Assembly (NCBI GenBank): GCA_037176845.1 | Contig: JAYKXP010000073.1 | Coordinates: 1-64,000, forward strand | DNA from: Paramarasmius palmivorus | Taxonomy: Eukaryota > Basidiomycota > Agaricomycetes > Agaricales > Marasmiaceae | Length of the DNA: 64,000 bases | Reading direction: 5' to 3' | In this document: positions 19,989 through 32,232 of the stretch, in pieces | How the letters are laid out: the number at the start of each line of letters is the position of its first letter | Position numbering within the stretch: position 1 is the stretch's first letter | Position numbers and translations under genes: made by a program | Notes under the pieces: model-generated | The model's database searches: none | Told to the model about the DNA's origin: nothing | Seen by the model: only the letters and a program-made list of their open reading frames with translations

Positions 19989-22900
19989 ACCCTTCTCGTT
20001 CCAGGCGGGGCATACGACGCGCAATCCACTAATCAAGCTCATTGGCCACCCTCCATAACGCTCGGGGATACCTACCAATCCTACAAGCATCGTTCGCTGG
20101 TCACCTTTCGCATCGCGACGCTTCGACTTAGTACTCTTTCGAAGTACGGTCTCATAGGTGCCCGTGCACAGACCTGAATCTTGGCAAGATATCAGAAACA
20201 CTCTCGAGAAAAGGTGGGTATTTTCCCGGTTTGAGGCTAGCTAGTACTTGGTCCGAAAGCCCAAGGCTAGAATATCGCCTTCAAGCGCGCTATTTTTCGC
20301 ATTGTGCCATTGATATCTGAACGTATTCGGTTGAAAGACACGGCGGTAGCTAGGCGCCCCTCGCCAACTTGACGCCAATGTAGGTTCTCTGGGTTCTGAG
20401 CGTTCAGGGCAAGGATCGGGCGCTGACGCTGCTCCGACATTCTGCAGGTGCATTTCTTCTCGGTGCATTTCTTCTCGCACTCTGGAAAAGTCGAGGATTG
20501 TGCTAAGGATGCCAAAAAACGTATTGAGTCTAGCCAGTATAGCTTGTTTGCTCACTCACAGTAGTAGGATCACAATTAGTGCGTTCTCTCCCCATCTCTC
20601 CACTCAACCGACTTTCACCCCGATGCTAGGCGTAGAAATATTTCTAGTGATAGCCTTTCTGATATGGTGCCCTGTGGTGCTTTAAGGTATCAGAACAATG
20701 GAAGCTACCCCAAGGTGAAGCAACAGTACGAGCTTCCCTTTGAGTGAGGACACGCTCCTGGTTGAATGTAACAGCCCAGAACTTCCAGTTGAATCTAGGC
20801 GGCGTGAACGAGTAAAGAAGCTGGCTTCTGTCGAATGAAGAGCTTTTTTTTTTCTTTCGGCATGGACATACGTACCTGTCGCAAGGTAAACCTCTTCCCA
20901 TCATTCATAAATTCTCCACATTCATATTCTCCACATAAAAAACTAGCGGCAAAAGTTGTTATCGGAGAATGGTGTGCTTGGGCGACTGGAATGGTTCTTG
21001 GGCGAGGTTTTCGAGTATCGGAACGATTGTCGGGACAGATAGATTGATAGATATACTCCAGGCCTGTATCTCTGACAAAAATTGGCAACGTTGATCATCA
21101 AACGACGCCTCTCACATATCAGCCTTCCGTAGTTGCAGTGTGAATCGACTTGTAGAAGTTACTAGCTGACCGTCCAGACAAGAGTTACGACAAAGATTAG
21201 TTTGGAAGATACAGCAAATTCCGTCGTAGAGTACAATCAAGAATAATACATGATAGGGCCGGTCCACGGCAGAGCCCGCTACCGTACGGATGTCTGAGAT
21301 ACACGGGATGGTCTCGGTATTATAATTACTGGTAGGTACAAAAATATGATCACAGTCAGTCCCAAGAAAGTGCTAATATGAGTACCGTAATACCCTATGC
21401 CGGTAGATATGCAGTCAAGAAAAGGTCAAGTAGGGCAACGATATCATAGAGTTGGCGCTGTAAATCGTCGGCAAGCACGAAATGTTCTCTGTGCAAGGTA
21501 GTGCCTAAAAGAGATGAGCAAATAATGATAGAGACAAAGTGAGATTCACTCACATGAGGGTTCAATGCAATGTCCTACCACAGCGTGCTGGCGTAAAAGA
21601 AGATGTACGAGAGTTTCTTTTCGGGCGTCAGTATGTACATGAATAGGAGAGTGGCGGCCTACGTACAGTTGCTTCGAAGATAGCCCAATCGCCGGAGTTG
21701 AGGGAATGGCAAAGGGTATATGACAGTAGGAGTCGGCGCCTGAACACAGATGGGTGGAAGAGTGCACTGAAAAGCGTAAGAAAAAGACCAAATTAAGCAG
21801 AGTAAAACCTTACAAGGACAAAATTCTGCCCAGTATACTGAAGAACTCCAGAAGTTGGCCAAGGAAAGATAGACCTTTGTTCTGGAGAGTGGCTGAGAAG
21901 ACCACATGTGCTTGTTTGAGAGAACTGATCACGACTAAGCAAGAGAAGGCATCAAATTTTAGTCGTAGAACACGGAATATGTGATACTCACATTGAAGAG
22001 ACCAAAAGGCAACAGATGAGTTTGGCTAATACAAGATAAGAAGACGATAGCGGGCACGGCGAAAGGGAGCGAAAAATAAGCGCTAGAGGTGTCAAAGCCA
22101 ACGCCAGTGAGGATAGAGACAGTGGTATTTACCTTCCACTGTCAGCTGCATGTAGAGTATTTAGAGGATCAACTGACAGCGGAGCAAAAACATGGTGTGT
22201 AGTCGGAATTATTGTCCTTGATTACAGTCCACTAAAGGATGTAGGATGTGATGTTATGGACGGCACCGTGACGAAACTGGGCTAGAGCAGGCGGGGGTGG
22301 ACAGAACGAAATGCACAGGTCCTGTCGACATCCAAGAGCTTTCGGGTGTATGTGATACGCACGTTCAATTAAGAAATCCATGAATGCAGTCGCACGAACG
22401 ATCGTCATCGAAAGTCGAACCAAAAACAGTTTTTGACGATTAAGGGTCAGCACCCGCAAGTTCACCGCCGGTAAGTACACGTGGAAACGCCGTCCACTGA
22501 GTAGAGATCGAATCAATCGTCCGGTTTGTAGCTTCCCTGCGCATTCTATGGCCTTCGACAGTTCGCTCTATTGTAGGCAGATGCCTGCTACACCTCTTCA
22601 GCTTCCCTCTCTTGACGTGCGAGACGCAGGGGTGAAGAACCTTGGCATTTGTAGCTAGCCAACGCGATTGAATGAGGCTTCAAATGGCCAAGGCAGGTTA
22701 GGTGATGCACCAAGATTGAGGATATTGTGATTCTGGGATCCGTGAAAGCTGCGTAGATCGAGAACACAGAGGGCCCGTGGCACACAGTGCACAGTTGAGT
22801 TCGATGTGGGAGACTAGAGAGGTATGTGTTATTGAAGCAGCTATCCGGTCAAGTATTCGGTGGAAGACTATTCGAGAAGGGGAGAAACACGAAGAGGACA

Positions 22901-23261
22901 CTGAAAATTCTGCTGAGGGTACACAATTCCATGTAAATCCCACCGCCGTTACGAGGTATGAAAATTGACTTACTTGTACGGTTTCATTTGACTATGACAG
23001 ACCCGAGCCAGGAAGTTTTCATTGCATACAGATACTCGCTGTTGTCCTATGAATAGGAATGGGTCGGACGGAGGAAAAAGACGAAGAGAATCACCAGAAG
23101 CAATGTCACTGTGGAACGCAGAAACAAGAACGATATGATTACATCATCAAAGCGCTTGTCATTGTCACTTTCCAAAACAGACGAAGCGCCCAAAAGTTCA
23201 CTCAGGAGTATCAAGGCACGGATCTAGATATTATTCGTTTGACACGCATAAACATACATAT
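19989..23261. other. no firm gene; scattered possible exons of a minus-strand membrane protein
   Basis: Most of this stretch has only short open frames. On the minus strand, 22,135-21,992 is a hydrophobic exon-like piece (VPAIVFLSCIS, HLLPFGLFN) ending at a good GTGAGT donor, and 22,450-22,360 carries RQKLFLVRLSMTIVRATAFM. These could be exons of a multi-TM protein gene between about 20,900 and 22,520, but I could not join them in phase and know no close family. A duplicated GCATTTCTTCTCG lies near 20,451 and 20,465. No other feature is supported. Confidence 0.25.
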
Positions 23262-24827
23262 CTACGTGCCGTTTAACACCATTGTTGAACGGCGAACTTC
23301 GGCCGCACCTCTTTTTCCTTGAACTATTTTACGAACCTCTCTCCAAATTTCATCCAACAACGTCCCTGACTCGTAAACGTAGACGCTGCTTTTCAGGAAA
23401 CCCGGTTGCCCGTCGTCTTCCCGGAAGCCCTTACATCCAAAAACGACGGTATGGTGAAGAACTGCATTGGACGGAGGATAATCGACAGGATCAGGGTGAT
23501 CGCCGGCCCAGCAAGAGTGGATGAATACGAGTAACGCCTCCAGGGTGGCTGGCACACGAAATTTTGTCAAATAACTGACATATTCGTGTATAGCACTGCC
23601 CATGAAGGACAGGCCTAATTCTCGAAGAGTTCGGAGATGCGACAAGTCCGTTTGCACACCATGGCCATGTCATAGCTCGAACACGGCGTCTCCGTAACTC
23701 CCCTTTGTCGTATCATTCCTTTAACAGACTTCCATACCTCTATCCATCCTAAATCTCCCGGACAAACGTACACTCTGTGTTGCAAATGCTCTAGAATCCC
23801 CAGTCCGAAACTCTCGCAGAGAAAGTACGGTCGTTCCGTCTTGCCGAAAACTAGCCTCGGGTGATAGTGATAACTGGAATCTCGATATGGTGCGTGAAAT
23901 CTCGATTCCGGCCTCCACTCTCTGTTGACTATGGCTAAAACGGCCTCCAAATGCGGCGGTACCTTGAACTTTGTGAGATATTCCACGAAGTACATGGCAG
24001 CACCGCGACGAAAAGTGATGCTGACTTCTCGTAGAGCTGAGAGGTGATGGAGTTTGGCGGAATTGGGATGGTCACAGAGTGCTTCACCCACGCCCACCTT
24101 CATGTGAAGACAGACGAGCGATCCCCATGAGTTTACGATTGACGAGATCTTCAAGTACGGTCGTGCATTATTGAAGATTGAACGGCTAAAGACGGGAAGT
24201 TGGTCATATCTCGATGAAGAAAGAGTGTAGCGAAAGTGCCGAGGACGAGTTCGGATGGAGCTGAAAGTGATTCAACATTGGGAAAATGCGTGGTTCGAAT
24301 CGCGTATAAGATATCTGGGTGATAAGCACGATTCCTGAGAGTGAGGTGTCGAACGTATGGTGCCACCGCTATGATCGGGTAGATTTCCCAAGGCCCTGTT
24401 GCCGATATCACCTCGATGCCCTGCGCAGCGTGCATCATGTATGCTCTTCGACGGCCAATCGTTTTAGAGAAGAAGATCTCTAGCGATTCTGTATAGGATG
24501 GAAATTCGTCCCTGTTCTTGAATGCCCAGAACAGTGATCTCAAGGCAAATTTCCTTCGTATCTTTATGGTCCTGTACAACTTGCGATCTAACACTGCAGG
24601 TCCTCCGAAGCCCGTTGCGCTGGTGATGAGTAGGACCCCATCACTGGTGGCTGGTGTCGAGTCTTGTAACTCTTTTTTCCGAGCATGTCTTCTAAGATCC
24701 TCGTTATATCGTTCGAGGGGTGTTATATGGAAACATCATCAAAAGTGGGAGGAAAAATACATACGAGCGCTTGTACGATATCATTGACCAGAGCAATACA
24801 AAAAATTACATATTCGACCTCATCCAT
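23262..24827 (-). pseudogene. F-box/LRR-like protein gene, frameshifted, with a partial internal duplication
   Basis: Exon 1 probably starts at 24,827 (MDEVEYVIF, then LVNDIVQAL, an F-box-like start) and ends at a GTATGT donor near 24,765. The long exon carries DRKLYRTIKIRR, matching FYRTIKLWKR of the intact gene at 54,918, and leucine-rich segments. The frame breaks near 24,150 (a one-base shift) and continues with SWGSLVCLHMKVG, then SALREVSITF, EYLTKFKVPPHLEAVLA. A second, shifted block starting at 23,657 repeats this part (RTLRELGLSF, SYLTKFRVPATLEALL), i.e. a partial tandem duplication of the 3' half. The family would act as SCF substrate adaptors if the F-box is real. This copy is probably dead. 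Confidence 0.6.
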
Positions 24828-25495
24828 TTACTCGTACTCCCCATCGTCGAAAATAGATTGAGTGATTTCGTCGAATAGAGTGGCCCATGTCGACACCAAG
24901 GACCACATCTCCTCGTTACTGTAGCCATCCATTCGAAACGTTTCCTTGTGGTTTCCGGTGCCTGTAATCCACCTTAATGCATCAGGTTACAACCACCAGA
25001 AAATGCAACCATTGGCTCACAGCCAATACACAAGTCATACAGCCGATCTCCAAAACACGACAGAACCAAATGCACAAGATTCTCTGCCAACCATCAGCCC
25101 GAAAACTGCAGAAGGTATGCATTCACTTACCGACAAGACGACAGTACTTCACTGCAATAGACCCCAACCATTCCTGCGTTTGTGCCCGGCATTTGATCCT
25201 CCAATCTCCCTCTCGAATCGAACAATCTTTGCAGCTCCCGACTTTGAACGTCTTGCCATACAAGGGGTGTTGTGCATACGTGATCGCGAAACTGTAAATG
25301 AAGCCCGGGCATTCGTTTGCTGGTAAATCGCCGTCGAGCCACCTCCGTGCCACTTGTAACACCGTGTCCCATTTGCAAAGATTTCGAGTCGATTTCGGGG
25401 ACATCGGAAAGGCTGGCGACTCTGAAGGTAAACAATTATTTGAGGAAACGAGGAAAGAAGTAAAACACACCTTGCCCACGCGTATCGGTCATCAT
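24828..25495 (-). CDS. unknown protein, about 149 aa, three exons
   Basis: Model: 25,495-25,471, 25,421-25,131, 24,961-24,828 (450 nt in frame). The intron 1 donor is GTGTGT with a CCTTCAG acceptor. Intron 2 is long (169 nt) with a GTAAGTG donor and a GGATTACAG acceptor. The protein starts MMTDTRGQ, then has a mixed alpha/beta-like stretch (WDTVLQVARRWLDGDL, CPGFIYSFAITYAQH, WRIKCRAQTQEWLGS) and an acidic C-terminus (FDEITQSIFDDGEYE). The open frame extends upstream to 25,768, so a longer N-terminus with a hydrophobic start is possible. I recognise no family. Its TAA stop abuts the ATG proposed for the F-box-like gene below. Confidence 0.5.
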
Positions 25496-25768
25496 GAACC
25501 AATTGGTCGCAGGAGGAAAGTTGAGGAGGTCTAAGTAACGTGGGTGTGTAACACGACGAGCAAAGGTCAGATTGCGGGTGTAACACTTGGTGAAGGATAG
25601 AGAAAGTGGTGCAGGACTAGTCAAGCAGCAGAATGCGGGAGAGAGGAAAACTAAGATAGATGAAGCGGGGCACAGTGGATTGAGCAGGAGTAGGATAGAG
25701 AATGCAGTAATGAACAGATTTGAAGAATGAAGTAGAAAAAAAAACACCGAACGGAGCGAACAGCGCAT

Positions 25769-26155
25769 CTGTGGTAGATAACCCAGAGGAAACCCAATGA
25801 AATGAAGTGCTAGAAACGATCATCCAGGTGGGAATCGTAGATATTGTTCTGATTTCAACGACCGGAAGGAATCTGCTGCCTTACGCCACATTGCCACCCT
25901 GGGCGCTAAATTAATGCAACATTTGTCTCTTTGCAGCCAGGAACCTAGCGGCATATATGTAAAGGTTTGAGCACCCAGCCCAAACATTTCGGCGGTATGG
26001 AAGGTCTTGCTGTTGGTGGGAGTTGCGCAGTCTGTCTACATGGTCGAGGAGTAACAATATCACGCCATCCAGGTGTAATAATCGAAGCTTATACCCTTCA
26101 TTTGGTAGTCTGAAATCACAGAGATTCTAGTGGAACACACGAGGGCTGCAATATA
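25769..26155. other. no gene; possible transposon flank
   Basis: Between the 149-aa gene and the end of the transposase. I looked for CACT-type terminal repeats of a Plavaka element and could not find a convincing matching pair with the region beyond 29,816. Confidence 0.3.
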
Positions 26156-29100
26156 TTAATGACGAGACATATTGACAAACACAGAGCGGTTACGGGAGAA
26201 ATCGTAGTGCGCGGCATGAGCGATTACTTGATCGAGAGTAATTATGTCTGTCTGGTCTTGTAAAGCAGACAGGTAGGTAGTGGCAAGAAGATGTGGATAA
26301 GGTCTAAAAGGATCGTTTTTATTGCCAGGTAAGGGATGGTATGGCTTCACATGTAGACGCGGCTGGGTGTCACCACGGGTTCTGGAATTTTCGATCCATT
26401 GGATTTGTCCAGCGATCGGCCTTTTGGAGACAGTGGGACGATAGAAGATGGTAGCGTTGCCTGCGTGTGTGTTTATGCCCGAGAAATTGACGCCATGGTG
26501 GCTGACGTAAGCAAGACGCTCGCCCTTCTTCTCGCTCCGATCCCTTGACATGCCAGCGTTCACCGGAGCGAAGCACTTGTCGAACATGACTTTAACCTGC
26601 CGGACCGCTTCAGGACAGTCGGGGCGACGTAGCCAGCGGCGAATGTTAGCTGTGCGGGCTATGGTCTTCATGACTGTGGATTCCATCTCACCTAAGGAGT
26701 CTCAGCTCTGAGCCAGGGTCCTACAATCAAAATTACTCACCCCCGATATGGTCATTTGTGTTCACCTTTTGCAAAGTACCAATTAGGCGCTCGAAGGGAA
26801 AACACCACCAGGAATGGACTGGCCCAAAAAGAGTCAAGAAGTCGTATATATGACCTGCAGCATGAATGTTGGGACGCCCGTTGCCTTCCCGGGTGTACGG
26901 ATACAGCCCCCGCAAATCCCGTACCCATTGGCTGAAATGGGTTCGGAAGGCTGCAGTTCTCGAAACAGTGGCTGTATGGCGACAAGCAATAATCGTGGCT
27001 TGAAAAAGGGCCATTGTGTGATCTAGAGCCCTCTTAAGCAGAGCTGCTTCGGAGCTATCATCAGGCGGTGGGTGTCCATCAACCTCGCCCCACAATGTAA
27101 TCAGAGCAATAGGAAGGTATAATGTACCAAGCGTCCGCCACTCATCTGCTTTGATGGATCCTGCTCTGGCTTGACCATAGTTACGTGGAACTGAATTTAT
27201 CCATGACGGGGTGACTGTTTCCCGAATCACATCTTGTATGTGAGCAAGAGTTTCCGGGGTTCCGGTGGGAGGGAGGCTTATACCGTTACTGAAGGCTTGG
27301 TCAAGCCGCTGAAGAAACAGATTAGCGGTGATTACTAAGAGCGTTAGAGCACTGACCCATGAGAGAAGTAAAGCGATAAAGTGGTTTTTCTCAGTCGCGG
27401 GAATCCCAAAAGGGAACTTGATTTGACGAGGTTCCTTGGCCTTCGATCTCTTCTGCGCCCGACTGACATACATCGTCGAGATGGTCGCAGGGATGTTGTG
27501 GAGGCACATCGGTAGCTCCAAGCTTTCCGCTACGTAGTGTAGGCTTTCCAAGCGGCCCTGGTTTTCCAATCTTGTCCACAGTTGATCTAAGGATAGCGCA
27601 CTGTCGCCTTCAAGAGACAAGCAAAGCGCTTCTTGAATTTTGGACACGGTGGGTATATGATTTTCCTTGACCCTGATACTCCCCTCGTTAGGGTCATACG
27701 GGTTCCAGGGCCACTCGAAGGCATATTTGAAGCCATCGTCACTGACTTTGGTAGCGGATGCGTCAAGACGGAGTACGTAGCGACAATGATAGTGAACAAC
27801 ACCCTCCAGAATGCAATGCATAGCATCTACAACAAGCATTTTGGTCGGGTCCCAATAATCCAATAACCAGAAGGAGGACCATCGAACGTTATGTGTCTTG
27901 AAAATGGCCTTTCTTTCATTTTCAGTTGATGCGTCCCTATAGGCCGTAGCCCATTTTCGAAGCTCCTGCACGTTCCTACTCGTCCATTGCGCATGGTCCA
28001 CATTGAAAATCTGGTTTTTGCCTTGAATTCGACAAATGGTGCAGATGAAGTTCCCAGAGCCGCTACCCTGAAGGCCGGCTATCTTCCGAGCGGCGGGTAG
28101 ATCGTTGACAGACAAGACGATCGCCACTTCTACGGTGACGCTGGATTCGGACAGGGCAGTACGAGTGACTTCAAACCCCGGACGCCACGCAGCGGAAAAT
28201 TGTTCAATGACCGGTCGAAGGAAGTGGTCAATCTCGTCATAGGAGGGTTCCTTTGGTCCAGGAATGATACCAGCGACGAACATGTACTCGGGAAGATAGC
28301 GAATAGATGGATCCAGTGCCAGATTAGCGCACGATATGATACCAACGGAGTCGTGGCTACCCCGCTTCGACGTGCCGTTTGGATTAAAGAAATCGCTATG
28401 TATGGACAATGCAAGGCGAATCTTTTCTCCACGATGGACAAAAAGCTTCTTATCCGGCCCTTTAAAGTTCCTGATAAACTCTGCATCAAACACGCTACTG
28501 GTGCTTGTGCTGGGTAACCCAGCCTTCAGGGACTCTGCAGCTTTATCCATGGCATTGTTGGATTGTTCCAGGTAGGTGGAATCGGAGAGGCAGCGCATGA
28601 TGTAATCGGAGAGTGAATTGACAAGGTAAGGCTTGATTGGCTGAGCGAGACCATCAGGTCGGTGTTTCAGGAGACTGGTACCACAGACGCTTCTGCCCTC
28701 CTCGCCAACAACAACGTTTTCGCATGTTTGTGGGAAATCGTAAAAGGGATAACCATCTAAGGGTCGTGCCTTGTTTGTGAAACTGCATGATGGACAAGTG
28801 GCGTATAGGTCAAAGCGCCCTTCTACATCGAATTTCTTCAGGGCGTCCGCCAATGAGCTGGGCATGTCCGCGATGATTTCGTTCTGAGAGCGCGTGAAGG
28901 AATTGGATGAGTTGCTACAACAAGAGCCCGCGGTAGACATGCCCAGCTTGACTAGCAAGGTTACAACGCCGATAAGGAAATTGGACTGAGCCACCGACAT
29001 CCCCATGACCAGGTTGCAAACGACGGCCAGGATAATCAGAACCTGGTTGACCTGGTCCATCTCGAGTAAGGATCTGTCGTACAAGTGCTCTGTTGTTATG

Positions 29101-29816
29101 AGCAAATAGTTCGCCGGATAGAACGAGGACATACCCGCTTCTAACTTTACGGGGCTCTCCGATGGAATGGTCGCGTATAGAGCGCATGTTTTCGCGAAGA
29201 GACTCCTCATCTGCTCCCGCAGACAGTCTCGTTTTTCTTTTAAGCTCTGATCAAGAGCTTGCGGGGCATCAACCTGCGCTTGCTTCCGTTGCGTTCTTCG
29301 ATGAGCGTTTTTTTCTAGATTCGAAATCTGCTCTAGACCTTGCCTGAGATATGCAGCAGCAGCATCCAGTCGTACCCTCCGTTCTTCAGAGGTGAGGTCA
29401 TCCTCAAAGACTTGAGTGTAGTGATGAGTAAAAGCTTTCGAAAGTCTTTGTATGGCTTTCTCCTCGTCGACTTGCAACTTTCCCGGGAGCGGCGAAGTCG
29501 GCGGCAAAGAGGAGGAAGCTGTGGCGTTCAAAGAAAGAATTGGGGGATGGGGGCGCGAGCTGCTGCCGAACCGTCGCCCTGGTCGATCGGGCCGAGGCTT
29601 GGATGCGACCACCGCTTCTACGCTCTCCATTGCATCTGCTAAACTGAGCGAACGAACACTAGCAGAAATTCCTGCGCTGCTTTCTCGATAGAACTCTGCG
29701 GAAGAAGAGAAGAGTCTATGAGAGGAAGTGACTGTTGGTGCGGCTGTTAATGTTGCAGCAGTGACTAGTGCTTCCACGTCGTCTATCGATGCATGCGGGC
29801 TCGTGGGACTTGACAT
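26156..29816 (-). CDS. Plavaka/CACTA-type transposase (Tnp2-like, 1203 aa)
   Basis: Exon 1 is 29,816-26,741 and exon 2 is 26,691-26,156. A 49-nt intron (GTGAGT, CCTTAG) rejoins HIGGEMESTVMK in phase (3612 nt). The N-terminal about 330 residues are low complexity. A Cys motif (CPSC near residue 339, later CEN and CGT) precedes the RNase H-fold transposase: SIHSDFFNPNG near residue 469 and VVDAMHCILEG near 663 match the conserved acidic blocks of the Tnp2/Plavaka family, and FGPVHSWWCFPFERLIG is the typical C-terminal motif. The enzyme cuts and inserts CACTA-type elements in the nucleus. No stop or frameshift is visible, so it may be recent. Terminal repeats were not found, so the element borders are open. 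Confidence 0.9.
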
Positions 29817-30271
29817 TGTATCATCCTAATAGTGGAAACTAATCAGTGATCTACGAGAATCAAGGCGGGGTGGTGCATACTATATTATTTGTTGAGGAGA
29901 AGGCGCCGGGCATGGAAAGATGCAAGGAATGTAACCCATGTACGACGTCTGCAACCGCCGTCTGAAAGTAGGTCAGATCATGTAATCGCACAGGGTGATG
30001 AATACTGACCGCAGACGTGAAAATAGCTGGATCTTGTGCATTGCTTGTCTTAAAAGTCATGAATGTGAGCGAGGAAACGCGATTTTGAGACTTTGCTTAC
30101 CTCTTTTCTAGGCCAAAAAGCAGAAAACATGGGTGCGTTCACAGCTTGCTTCAACACTCAACCTTTTATAGGGATAGGCAGAACGAACTGGCAGCCCACA
30201 TGCAGCTGCCCGAATAATTGTCACCGATCAGAGGTGAACGACGGTCTGTGGCTATTTGTCTTGGAGGAAAA
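29817..30271. other. no gene; 5' side of the transposase
   Basis: Short open frames only. It may contain the transposase promoter and one end of the element, but no terminal repeat was recognised. Confidence 0.3.
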
Positions 30272-30809
30272 TCAGGCTTTGGTACTCTTCGCCTGGTAAC
30301 CAATTATGCGAGGATTTCTCCGGGTTTGTTGCACAATTGTACAAGAAAAGGCAAGCTCGAAAAGCGTCTCTAGTTTAGGAACAATGGTTGAAGATAGAAA
30401 CCCCCCGAATTTTTGCCACGAAATGAAGACCCTGTTGTGTTCAGAGGTCTCGGCAACGATGAACGGGAAGGAACAAAATACAATAGGGTTCGGAGAAATC
30501 TGGAACATCTGCTTAGATAGAGCTACAAGAAGCCATGCGATAACCGGAAGAAACACGCACCCCAGAGAATCTCCGATCGAACCCTTGTTCCGGAAGTTGA
30601 TTTGTAGCTGGGTATACAAAAGCGACAACCTTGAGATGACTACTATCGTATAGCCGTCGCGACCTTATGTCAAAAGCCAGATCGAATGGGAGACTTTTTT
30701 TTGTTATGACGGATACGTTGGCATATGAACGAGGAAGACAGTCGGAATCCAAAGACACGAAGCCTATCAGCCAGATTCTCCGGAGATATACAGAGTAACC
30801 CATCTCCAC
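30272..30809 (-). pseudogene. membrane-protein gene remnant, copy 1
   Basis: The minus strand encodes hydrophobic stretches (SLGCVFLPVIAWLLVALS and NPIVFCSFPFIVAET) followed by EHNRVFISWQKFGGF and a third hydrophobic part. A related DNA and protein piece occurs on the same strand at about 44,480-44,640 (FSSFPETNCVPFLLF; EHNKV). The two copies agree in order but have small frame-breaking indels. It resembles the last transmembrane segments of a fungal multi-TM protein; I cannot name the family. Upstream exons could not be assembled. Confidence 0.4.
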
Positions 30810-31075
30810 TGGCGTTCAAGACCCGAGCCATTGGAACACGGAAAGACGAAAAGTCGTCATTTCATCGTAGCTGTTGTCGCCGCTCGTCGAATGTTCAGAG
30901 GTCTGGGGATCGAATGTATGAGTTGCTCTAGCACAAATACTGAATTAAGCAGTCAAGCCATATCACACACCTTGGATAAACCAGATGACTCTGATGAAAC
31001 AGACTTCACGGAGTTTGGTATTGATAGCTTCTTGTTCAGTCGATTCGAGATCTGCTACTATTGCTATCGCTATCG

Positions 31076-32232
31076 CTACCATCGTCCTCGGCGGCGCTGA
31101 TATCCAGAAAGTCCAACAACTTTTTTTGCCTTGCCCTTTCCCTTCTTATCCTTCGTTTGCTCTCGGAGTTTATCCTTCAATGCTTGGATCTTCTGGCGTG
31201 CTCTCTCTTTACCCCTCGCAACCGCCTTCTTATCCCTCTGCTTCTGCAGAACCCTGATAGACTTGTGGACTTCTTTCACCTCTGCCTCGCGTTCCATGAC
31301 TGCAGCTTCACCACCCTCGTACCAACGCTTCACTGCATTCTCTGGTTTGTTGAGAGGAGCGCCCACGCTATTGAGCGCTTGTTGAAGAAATCCGGGTCGA
31401 ACCAGTCGAGAGCAATGTCTTCAGGGATCTCCTTGATGTTACTCGCTTTATTATTTGGATGAGGCTGTAATATCTGCATGAGTTTGGTATCACAACTTTT
31501 TATGCCAAGGTGACGTTACCTTTCATCTTTCAGTGTGAAGCGCCTGCGCTTGATGTAATCTTCTTCTTCCTTCCTAAGATCGTCAAGGCGGCGAGATACT
31601 TTTTCATACGTCTCCGACCGTTCTTTCTTCGGCAAGCGGTAGTAAACTGCTTGCGCCGTTGTTGCTCCTGTTCTTCTCCCATTTCATCATCAGATGCTCC
31701 TGCAGGCACACCGATGGCGTTTACAGCTCTGGCGGGAAACTCTTCATTTATCGACTGTTGTGCGCGGGCGCGAGCAGTCTAATAGTTCCATCAGCGATGT
31801 AAATGTAGCTAGGAATGCTCAGGCCTCACCCTTGAGCGTGACGAAAACGATGTGATTGTAAAGATCGTTGTGTAGTGAGAACATGTTTGCGGAACTCGTC
31901 GGTACTCCAAATCTATTCAGGGCGTTGCTCGTAATGGCTTCCTGGAGTACAGCGGTCGCAGCTGCCCTATGAGCTTGGTTGTATGGGGTATAGGCGTTTT
32001 CGAACACGTTGGGATATAATTGCGAGAGTCCGAATCGAGACAAGGAGGCCAACATGGTGATGAGAGCCTCTTGTGGGATGACGGCAATGTTGAGGGCATT
32101 GCGACTGGGTTTGTGTCTAGACAAAAATGGTATTTGCAGGTATGACATCGCTGAGAACGAATTAGAGCGTTTCAGGGGTTCCTCGTGTTGTTTCATCTCG
32201 AAAATGGCATTTGAACGGGAGGTGCCTTGCAA
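31076..32232 (-). pseudogene. unknown gene with several frameshifts
   Basis: Coding-like pieces in order: 32,232-31,830 (MQGTSRSNAIF, RHKPSRNALNIAVIPQEAL, AHRAAATAVLQEAI, FVTLKGEA); after an intron, 31,780-31,510 (INEEFPARAVNAIGVPAG, then after a one-base shift YYRLPKKERSETYEKVSRRL and EEEDYIKRRRFTLKDE); then LQPHPNNKASNIKEI and DIALDWFDPDFFN, another shift, and finally a highly charged helix (AVKRWYEGGEAAVMEREA to GKGKAKKV). At least two frameshifts separate clearly coding segments, so this is a broken gene unless unrecognised introns repair it. No family known to me. The charged C-terminus suggests a coiled coil. Confidence 0.5.

Noticed and set aside
25149..25586. 145-codon and 102-codon minus-strand frames overlapping the 149-aa gene
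   Set aside because: They are alternative frames over the same exons; the chosen frame alone joins three exons in phase with good splice sites.
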